Shown one piece after another: positions 1 to 10,300 of a stretch of 64,000 nt of DNA. A program made the position numbers and the translations under genes. The DNA lies in NCBI RefSeq assembly GCF_000196115.1, contig NC_005027.1, forward strand, positions 3,968,001 to 4,032,000, given 5' to 3'. This stretch comes from Rhodopirellula baltica SH 1. Lineage in GTDB: Bacteria > Planctomycetota > Planctomycetia > Pirellulales > Pirellulaceae. The notes under the pieces are model-generated. The model had not been told where the DNA came from. It made no database searches and saw nothing but the letters and a program-made list of their open reading frames with translations. Each line of letters begins with the position of its first letter. The first letter of the stretch is position 1.

Positions 1-1
1 A

Positions 2-1372
2 TTGGACTCCGATTACCTTTTGACCGTCCCAAACTCGGTCACCGATGGGGCCGGTCAGGTTTGGATGGTCACCGTCGGCGATGAACGATTGTTGTCGGGA
101 ACAAGACTAAGCACGCCTGCGGGCACAAGTGTGGCTCCGATTCCAAGCAATGAATGGACACTCACATCCATTCCGGATGCACCGTTTAAATTGGAGTTCC
201 ATCAGGAATCGTTGGAAGAGGCGCCCGTGCGAGTCACGCGTGCTCTGATACGCAGCCTTGTCGGGCAACGCACTCGTCATGAACAGTTGGTGGCAGTGGT
301 CGAAGGTGGCGAGCAAATCACGATTGGATTCTCGCGGCCACTCAAAGCCATCCGGATTGAAACGCGTTTGAATGGCAACATTGTCGCAACGTCTCGAGGA
401 CGCAGCGGTCTGCGAATTGACATGCCGACCACTCCCAGTTTGGCGGCATCTCAAGCGAGTGGCACCGAATCGCCATCGCGATTCCTGCTGGACATTCGAT
501 TGTGGACGGAAACCGATTCCAGCCCATGGTGGACCAGCATTGAGCCCTTGATGAGGTTGCCGGTTGGGTCGGCACAAATCGACTGGCAGCTTTCCGTTCC
601 CACAGACTCACACTTGTTTTGGGCTTCATCGTCCAGTGGACGATTGATGCGTTGGGAACGTGAGCAACTGCGTTTGTCACGGCAACCAATGGCCGACGAT
701 GCCGAACTACTAGAATGGGTCACATTCCCATTCCAAAAGAACTCGACGTTGTTGGGTTCACTCAATGAGTCAACCACAAACTCCGCGTTCACCGTTCCCA
801 GCAACCAATACCTTTTCTATTCCAGCGACCCTTACTCGTTTTCCGCCCTGACGGTTTCGCGAACGATGATGTGGTTGGCCGTTGGAAGCTTGTCACTGTT
901 ACTCGCCGCATCAACTCAGTTGTTCCCGCGCAGCCGCCATCCTTTTGCGATTGTGTTGTTGGCGGTGGTTCTTGCGGGCGTTTTGGTTGCGGCTCCCGAT
1001 GGCGTGATTGTGACGGCTCAATTGATCATGATTTCACTGGTGTTAGTCGCGGTCTTCTACGCCATCTCGGCGTTGATTTCGCCGCCGGCCTCCGACCGTG
1101 TGTTGCAATCATCCGGTGCATCACGAGCGTCTGAGAAAATCCCACCGTTTGGTTCCACTCGAGTCAATCGCAAAGGCCAGGGTTCTTCGCCCGGCTCGCG
1201 ATCGATGATCAACGAGTCGGCAGGGACGCATGTTCCGGGTGGATCTTCCCGGCATCGTGGAGACTCCGGACAACGTTCAAACACGGAATCCGAACCTCGC
1301 CACAACCCTTCGGACGAAGGCTACGACGAAGAAGGAGCCACGGCGAGTCAATCACCAGGAACGTCCTCATGA
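2..1372 (+). CDS. Membrane protein of unknown function, 5' end cut off by the window
   Basis: The reading frame is open from the first bases, so the true start lies upstream and only the last 456 or so codons are seen. The visible N-terminal two thirds is beta-rich and polar. Hydrophobic segments follow at about residues 290-310 and 315-365 (probably three membrane spans), then a Ser/Pro/Gly-rich, low-complexity cytoplasmic-type tail. No enzymatic motif was recognised. Its stop overlaps the start of the next gene in an ATGA arrangement, so the two are probably translationally coupled. The plan of a long beta-rich ectodomain followed by clustered membrane spans is the same as in the first two modules of the giant downstream protein, which suggests they work in one envelope complex. 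That last point is inference. Confidence 0.8.
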   Translation: MDSDYLLTVPNSVTDGAGQVWMVTVGDERLLSGTRLSTPAGTSVAPIPSNEWTLTSIPDAPFKLEFHQESLEEAPVRVTRALIRSLVGQRTRHEQLVAVVEGGEQITIGFSRPLKAIRIETRLNGNIVATSRGRSGLRIDMPTTPSLAASQASGTESPSRFLLDIRLWTETDSSPWWTSIEPLMRLPVGSAQIDWQLSVPTDSHLFWASSSSGRLMRWEREQLRLSRQPMADDAELLEWVTFPFQKNSTLLGSLNESTTNSAFTVPSNQYLFYSSDPYSFSALTVSRTMMWLAVGSLSLLLAASTQLFPRSRHPFAIVLLAVVLAGVLVAAPDGVIVTAQLIMISLVLVAVFYAISALISPPASDRVLQSSGASRASEKIPPFGSTRVNRKGQGSSPGSRSMINESAGTHVPGGSSRHRGDSGQRSNTESEPRHNPSDEGYDEEGATASQSPGTSS

Positions 1373-4300
1373 CGCTGTCTCGATCAAACCGATCGACCTG
1401 GGTGATGTGGGTCGCCATTTGGTTCGTCACAACGTCGCTGGTAGTCAAAAGCGATGTCGCCGCGCAAGAAGCGGAAGCAACGACAGCTGAAACCAGCGAG
1501 GTGATTGAACCAACAACAGACGAACCAGCTACAGACGAAATTTCGGGTGCGGACGAATCAACCGTTGCCGGCGAAGTCGATGATTCCGAACCGGCCTCTC
1601 GCGAAGTCTCTGACAGGCTGTCTCAATGGGAAACGCTCGCTCAACAAGTTCGCGGCGATGATTCATTGCGTTGGATCGCCTTGTTCGGTTCTCAAATCGC
1701 AAGGCTCGTCCCAGACAACTTTCGGCCCGTCGCGGCCGACGAATTGAGCAATGCTCTTGGAGAAGCGGCCGAGGTCACTCCCGAAACATCCACCGATGAC
1801 ATTTTGCAGTGCGAGATGGTGGCGACCATCCGAAACGGATCTTTGATCAGCAACGCTAGCCGAATGTTGTTTTCGTCCCAAGCCAGCAGCGAACATCAGT
1901 TTGGCAATGTCAGCTTTGCCGTTTCCAGACTTCGCGAAATGGATGATGAATCTGGCGCCGAATCGGACACAAACGCCGTGTTCGAATCCGATGAATCGGG
2001 AATGCTTAAAATCGCAACGAACGATGTGAGTCAACTACTTGCGGACCGCAATCTCGCATGGAATTGGCGACAGCAAGCGATGCCAACTTGGAACGGCAGT
2101 CGGTGGGAACTGGTGCTGCCGCAAGCATTGATTTCTCGTTTGTGGATTCGTGTTCCGGCGAATCAGATTCTTCGCTGCGAACAAGCGGTCCTGCGTGAAG
2201 TCCCCGCGGATGAACTCCCGAATTGGTACAGCGAAACCTCGTCAATCAGTTCCTCCGAATCGGCTTCGGACAACGATCGTTGGATCTTTCTTGAGTCAGC
2301 TGGTTCGTCGCGTTTGGATCTGCAATTGCAAACCGTCAACGACGACGCGGCGGAGGTCCAAACGGCGACGATCGTTCGCAGTTGCCGCATGTCCTTTGAC
2401 CACGATGGATCGATATTGAATTGGCAATGTCGATTCGTCATTGATCCGCAACCGATCGCGTCCATCCCTCCTTGGGTCTGGCTACGCGGTGATGTGACTC
2501 GCATCACCATCGATGATCGCGAGATTCCATTCTCGTCCCGACCTATCGCCTCGCAATCAACTGAGACATCGCAATCACCGTTCGCTTCAATCATCGAACT
2601 GACGGCAATCGAAGAATCGGAACCCGCATCCGCCGCCGACTCACGCGTCATCGTGTTGGAAGGGACATCGCCGTTGCCTCAAAAAGGCAATTTGATTTCG
2701 TTGCCCGAACCGGTTTTCCCATCTTCATATGTAATTTCCGCGACGCCTTGGCAGTTGCAATGGACGATGCCATCTCATTTGTACGCAACGCATTGGCAAT
2801 TGCCCGAACAATGGCAACTTACGCCACCGCCATTGGGTGCCTCACAATCGTCCGATTCGCCAGCGACTTGGAACGCGGTTGGCCCGCCACTTTCGCGAGA
2901 ATCCATACCGGCGGAATCGCTGCTGGATCCCCCGACTGACTCAAAACAACCTCGTTGGTCGACTGACTCCGTCACCAGTTCGTGGAGCATCGAATTGGCG
3001 GAGTCTCAACCGCTGTTGTATGCCAACCACCAATCTCGTTTTCTGCTGGAAGACAACGCCATTCAGGCTCGCAGCACCATTCAGATGACGATGACTCCGG
3101 ACCGATTGGCTCCCATCCAATTGGAAATTCAAGATGGCTTCTCGTTCGATTCCATCACCGTTGGTGAAACGCGTCGAACGTTGACCATCAACGCTCCCAA
3201 TCGCCGTGGCCGCAGAATCACGGTATGGCCCAGTCCTGACGAGATAGAGGAACTGCCCACCGGTGAAGGCACTCTCGAAATACGCGCCACCGGACAATCT
3301 CGGCGGGATCCGAACAACCCTCGCGTCAATGAATTGTGGATGATTCGAGTGTTGGGATGCCCCGGTCAAATGACCGCCGCGGTCATTCCTCCCGCCGACA
3401 TGGGTTGGACCGCAGAAACCGCCATCACTCCTTCGCGAATCGAGTTCTCTGAACTTACCGCTCAACAACGACGTTACTTCGCACCGCTTCCCGGCGACGC
3501 GATCGTGCTCAGTCATTCCATTCGCCAAACCCCTTCACTCGCATTGGAAACTCCCGACAGCACCATCGTCGGGTCATGTCAAACCAGCCTAACGGTTGTG
3601 CGAAGCGGCAAGGAACGAACCGGAATCGAACAACAAGTTCAGGTGCAAGTGGAAGGTTTGCCGCAGACGTCACGTTTTGTCAAAGTTCGCTTGGCCGCCC
3701 GTTCGGAACAGTCGTCCCCGCAAGACATCAAATGGCAGACGCGTTTGTCCTCATCTGCCGCTGTCCATTCCGTCGACGAGGACGCTGTCACGCGTCGCTG
3801 GGTGCCACGTCAATCGATGGAACCCCAATCTGAATCAGACGCCGAGTCCCAAGCATCCTCCGTTTCGACGAACTCAGACGAAATCGCTGACGGGTCCGAT
3901 GGATGGTTTGAATGGAACATTCCGGTCCCGCGAAATTTCAACGACAAATCGTTGCTGATCGGAAGATGTTTCCACGCGATGAAAGAAAGTGAAACGGAGC
4001 CCACCAAGGGGCACCAAACACGCGCACTTCCAATCGGTTTGTTCCGCTTGGCTGATGCGACTTCGCAAACCTGCGAACTGTTGATCGATTCGAATTTGCA
4101 ATTGGCTCGCCCTGTCGCGAATTTGGTGGGAATCCCAACGGCGGATGCGGACAACGCGTCAAGACCGTTCCGTTATCGATACGAGACCACGCCACATGTG
4201 ATCGTGCGAGTCCGTCACCGGAACCAAACACCACCGTCCAACTTGGTTCTTCAGCAGCACACGCACGTGGTCGCTTCGGCCAGCGGGACCGACCGAGCTC

Positions 4301-7300
4301 GCACGCGATTCGAAATGATTGCCACGCAACCAATCGAAGTGAAGTTCCCTTGGGACGCACATTTGATCGAGGCACGCATCAATGGCGTGGAAGTCCAACC
4401 GCAAATGACGCGGCGACACCACCTTCGATTTCCCGCCGTGAAACAATCCGAGTTGGTGCTGGAAATTGAATGGACGACGACTTCCTTTGAAAAATCATGG
4501 GTCCGAAAACCAGAAGTCACGGACCTACAAGTTGTTGGCTTGACCCTGGGGTCGCAGTTCCGTGTCTCTCCGGCCGAAGACAGTTTGCAACTTCCATTGC
4601 TCGGGTCCGCTGAACAATCCCCTTTGATCTTTTCCCAGATGGTGATTGGAATTGGTTGGGTCGGTGCACTCGTCATCCTCGCCATCAGTCTGGCTGCGGG
4701 CTGGGCCGCTCGATGGGGACTGGCATGTGGCTTGGCTCTGTGCCTCTTCGCCATGCTTCTTTGGCCTGAAACATTGGTACCACTGACGACCTGGGTTGCT
4801 CTGCCATTGACGATCGGTCTTTTGCGAGTTGCGACCCAACAATGGCAATCATCCAAGACTCCCATGTCGTCGCTTACACAAACGCCAGGTGCATCCGGCC
4901 AATCAGACCATTCGAACGCCGCGTCGCATTCACCCGGCGATGACCCAACCAGTGACTTCTCAAGTTCCGCGTTGCTTCGAAGTTGGCTGGGTTGGGTGAT
5001 CGTCAGTTGTTTTGCGGTAAGTGGCGGTGCGGCCTCCGCTCAAACCATGGACATCTTGGTTCCGTTGGATTCCGCCAACCAACCAATGGGCAACAAGGCG
5101 TATATCCCCGAGACGCTATACGAAGAGTTGTTTTTGATTCGTCCGGACGAACGTGTTCGGCAAGTCTCGTTTTTGAATACCAATTACGAACTGGACCTCA
5201 CCTCTGAAAGTTCCAAACGAGCCATCAGTTTGGCACGTGATGAGTTTGCGATCGAGCTACTCGCCCGATTCACCGTCGAAACAACAACTCCCAGCAGTCG
5301 ACTTCGGCTTCCGTTTGCTCCTGAAACGATCGAAGAGTTGGTGCTGATTCGCCCAGATGAAAGCACGCGGGTACTGACGACAACCACGGATGAACAACCT
5401 GGCACACTGATCGTGGTGCCTTCGGGCAAACGTTTTGACTTGCAACTTCGGCTGCGTTGCCAAACGTCACACAACGCGACGGGCACGCAAATCGCAATTG
5501 ATCTTCCACGACTTCCGCAAGCTCGTTTGGTTGTGCGCCGTGATTATCGCATCGACAATTTCCGACTGGTTACCGATGAGATCGCTTGGCCAGCGGTCGA
5601 TCGTCCGGTTGGATTTGGAATCATTTCATCCAATCAATTTTCCATTGGTCCGTGCAATCGATTGCAAATTCATCTGCAAAGCAAAGCGACCGCGGACGCC
5701 ATTGCGAGCGGGGCAGCGGTCAACCTCAACACTGGTTCAAGCAATCAAACGGGCGATGTTTCTGACGAGGAAGAGTTGCCAGTGGCATGGAACTCCGCAT
5801 CACAATGGAACCGTCGCTATTGGCTGAACGCCACCGCAAAACAATGCTCCGTCGAGTGTGAACTGGATCCGCTACAACCGCCGCCACCAGGCGGAGATGT
5901 GGTCCTTCGTTTCCACCGAGAAACAAGCTCACCACCGCGTTTAATTTCTCGCGACTGGAAATTGATTCAGCAAACAACAACCCAGTGGAAGCTCACCCGG
6001 GTCAGTTCGTCTGACGAACCCATTCGATTGGTTTGGGACCTCAGCGCTGATTGGTCAACACGTACGACGACGGACGAGCCGACACCCTCCGTTTCCAATG
6101 CTGTGGAACCAACATCGTCTGATGCCCTGTCGCTCGCTTCCGAAAGGTTGCTGACTTGTCCGGGATTGTCACTACATGACCGCTGGGAAGATCCCGCGTC
6201 CGATGACGAATCAGCCCTCGTCAACTCACGCACCGAGTTTTCTGAAACGTTGGTGGCCTGGACATTGTCGGCTGATCTGCAACCGCTTTGGCCCGCTTCG
6301 CTTGGGACGGAACGTGTTCCGACCGAGCAATTTTATTCACAATGGTCGGGACCGATCAGCCGCCTCGACAGAGCCGCGAAAAGTTCCGGAACAACTCCCA
6401 TCGTTCAAATCGGATTTTCGAACCGATCGACGCTGGTCTTCAGCTCTCGGCAAGAGATTCATTTGGATTCGACGCATCAAACGATTCGTCTCGACGCAAC
6501 CTTTGAGCCTACTCCGGTCACTGACAATTCTGCGACCGCCGACGCGCCGTCAGCAAATCCTGATGCCAGCGGTGAAGCTTCCGTGGCCGCGATAGACGAA
6601 AGTGTCCGTCCTCACATCATCAAGGTTGTGCTTCCACCCCAAGCTCAAATCTTCGATTGGCAAATCCAACAACCGGGATTGCCCAACACCTCACCCGATG
6701 TGGTTGATGGAAATACGTTTGAGTCGGAGGCCGCCGATGCGACCAGCGACGAAGCGATGGATGCGGAAACAACGACGGACCCGAAGTCAAAACCAACAGG
6801 TGCCTCCGAAAAACAATCTGGAACCCGCTGGGAATTAGTGCGAAAAGACGATCGTGATTGCCTTCTGATTCGTTATGAAGGACGAGGAATGGAGTTGTCG
6901 ATCGAAGCTCAGGTTTCATTGAAAAAGAACAACGACAATGCTTTGGCATTGATTGAGATCGAACCAATTCAAGCCATCGGCGAAGTTGACTCCGTCAGTG
7001 AAGTCGTTGTCTCGCGTTCTGCTGACACCGACGTTCAGTGGAAAACGCCGCCGAAAGTCGAAGGCGAAAAATCGGGCGACGCGGGACCGGCTTCGATGCT
7101 CGCGTCTGGAAAGATCTTGATGGATCAATGGTTGGTCCGCGGATCGACCGCAACGGCATTGGGGAACGCTCGCTTCCGATCCAGCCTGGTCCGGCATCCA
7201 TTCCAAACTGACGTTCGCGTTGCGTTGCGGTGGGAGGAAGGTCGCTGGATCGCTCAAACCGATCTGCAATTGAAATCGAAACAACAACCCGATTTCTTAG

Positions 7301-10300
7301 ATGTCGAAATGCCCACGCGTTGGTGCGACGCTCTGCAGATTTCCCCGTTGTGCGCCTCGACCCGACAGCCAACGCTCTCTCCCGCCCGACAAGTCATCCG
7401 CATCCGTTTAGCAGACAAGGACATCCGGTCCATTCGACTTACCAGTCGCCTTGCGGCAGGTGACTTGGTGCGTGTGAGTGTCCCCAAGGTTCGCGTTCTA
7501 CAATCTCAACGTTCGCGGACCGATATCGTGGTTCCCAACCGATTGACCAACGCTCCGATTCGCTGGGAAACCAACGGTGTCGAACCCATGCCGCAACCAA
7601 GATGGAAATTGCGTTTACCATTAAAAACGGACGGCGAAACAACTCAAGAAACCTCGGAAGCTGATGCAACGGACATTGAAGACTCCGCCTATTTCCGCGT
7701 CGCCAATGAGAATTGGTCGGTCGAACTGGAAAGAATGCGGAAGACCAACAACTTGGCCTCCGTCATGCACGCGGACCATCAACTGCTGAACGATCGCTAC
7801 CTGGTCAGTCGCTTTGACATCGTTCCCGGTGATGCTTCCCACTTGACGCTTCAGTTGCCCGAATCCACCCGGTTTGTGGCGGGATGGACGAATGGGTTGC
7901 CAGCCGACGTGATCCCATTGGACAACAACCGGCTTCAGTTCTTGCTACCTTTGAGTCGCCTCAGCCAAGCAGTGGAGGTCTTGTTGGAAATGGATTCGCA
8001 AGTTTCCAACCCCGACACACCGACTTGGGATGAGATCCAAACGCCGCTTCGATCCACCTTCACTCGCCTGCTATCTCGGCGGAGTGATGGGAAGGATTCA
8101 CTTTCGTTGTCACACCAAAGCTCTGTCGCTCCCACCATGACACCTAAAAACTCGGCTTCGAACCAAACTGTCACGGACTGGAGTCCGTGGCGGGCGATCA
8201 AGCCAGATCAACGCTGGCGAATCCTGGCCACCAACACCGTCCGCTCGATCGCTGCCGCCTCGGACTCTTTGGCCGACCGACGCGACGAAGAAGTCGCTTC
8301 GTGGATGAAGGTGTGGTTGCAGCGATACGCTTCGATCAGTCAAGCCGCCGGGGTACCGTTTGATCCGGCGAATGCATCGGCAGAAGACTCGGTCTCGCTG
8401 GAACGCCTCTCCGCCGAATTTTCCAGCAGGCCACCGGAAGCGGTGTTCTCATGGAATGAAATGGAATCATTCCTCGCAATGCAAATCCAACGATACTCGG
8501 CTGGCGAAACCGATGATTGGTGGCAAGTCAGCGACGCAAACAAACGTCTTGATGGTCAGTGGTCCTTTGCCCTTACAAGCCAACAACCGGATCGCTGGAT
8601 CATCGACAGCCAGTTTCAATCGACCCGGCATGAGCTTCCTCCCCAATGGTCGGTTGCGTCTCGATCTTCCATCGCGACACGGTGGGCTCAGCATGGGATG
8701 CGTTTTTTACTGCTGTTAACCAGCGCATGTCTGTTGATTGTTTTGCGACTTCAACCAGGTCGCAGCCGACACCACGGCGATCAGGCCAACTGGGTGACCA
8801 ATGTCCAAGACTTGATGGCCAACCCTGCCACTTGGATCTTTGTCTTGGGTTGCATTGCATTGGTGTTGGCACCGATGCCTCTCGCACTTGCTTTGATGGT
8901 CACCGCCGTAATGCTCAGCGGATTCGAAGCCTTTTGGAAACCACTTCGAAAACGCTTGCGAACATGGGCGTCCGCGTTGCTCTTACTGGTCATTTGGATC
9001 GGCCCTACGGATCGAGCGACCGCACAATCACCTACTCAAACGATCGATTCCCCCAGTCCCGCCGAAATCGCTGACACGATGCGGATGAGAGACGGATGGA
9101 AGCTGCAATTGGTCGCTGCGGAACCGATGGTTATCGATCCCGTTTCAGCGGCCTTTGATCCGCAGGGTCGTTTGTGGGTGGTGGAAATGCCCGATTACCC
9201 GCAACCAGCCGATGATGCGCAACCGATCCAAGGACGCATCCGAATCCTTCGTGATATCGACGGTGACGGCACGATGGATCAAGCCACCACGTTCGCCGAC
9301 GGATTGAATTTCGCGACTGGGGTGTTGCCGTGGCCATCGAAGATCGCGAGCGAGAATGAAGCACAATTGGACGGAGCGATTGTGACTTTGGCCGGAGAGA
9401 TTGCGTGGCTGCGTGACACGAACGGCGACGGAATGGCCGACGATCATCAAACATGGTTTCGTGGTTTTACAACGGACAACGAGCAACTCAGAGCCAACCA
9501 TCCGATCCTCGGTCCTGATGGATTGGTTTACGTTGCGAATGGATTGCGTGGCGGGAAGATCGAAGCCGTCGTCTTACGATTCGATCAATCCGCTGGTCCT
9601 TTGACGCTTTCAAAAAATGACTTCTGCTTTGATCCAAATGGCGGTTATTGGGGAAGCGTTTCCGGCAATAGCCAACACGGTTTGACGATTGACGATTTCG
9701 GTCGTCGAATCGGATGCAGCAATCGCAATCCGGCGATCCAGGCTGTGCTGAACGTCAGCACGATAGAAAGAGATCGCGAATTGGCACCGACGGATGCGCT
9801 GTTGGACATCGCCGTCGCGGGTGAACATTCAGAAGTTCATCCGATCAGTGACGCTTGGACGACCAGCCACCTGCACGCGGGACAATTCAGTGCCGCTTGC
9901 GGTGTCTTGGCGGTTGATGACAAGTGGTTGTTCGTGTGCGAACCGACCGGATCACTGGTTCAGCGTCAACAAATGCAATTGGACGGCGAGAACTGGAATG
10001 CGACTCGAGAACCAAACGACGCCGAATGGCTTGCCAATGAACACACCTGGTTCCGGCCGGTCGATTTGGTTGCCGATCAAAATGGATCGGTGCTGGTCAT
10101 CGACATGGCTCGCGCGGTCATTGAGCATCCCGATTGGGCACCCGATGAGCTGAAGAACCGCCCCGATACGTGGCATGGAAATGACCTCGGACGCATCTGG
10201 CGATTGGTTCCTCCCCGCGCCGAACCTGGCTTTCAAGCCATCCAAAACAACGAAGAAGCGATCGAAGCATTGAAGTCAGATGACTCCGTCCGACGATCAT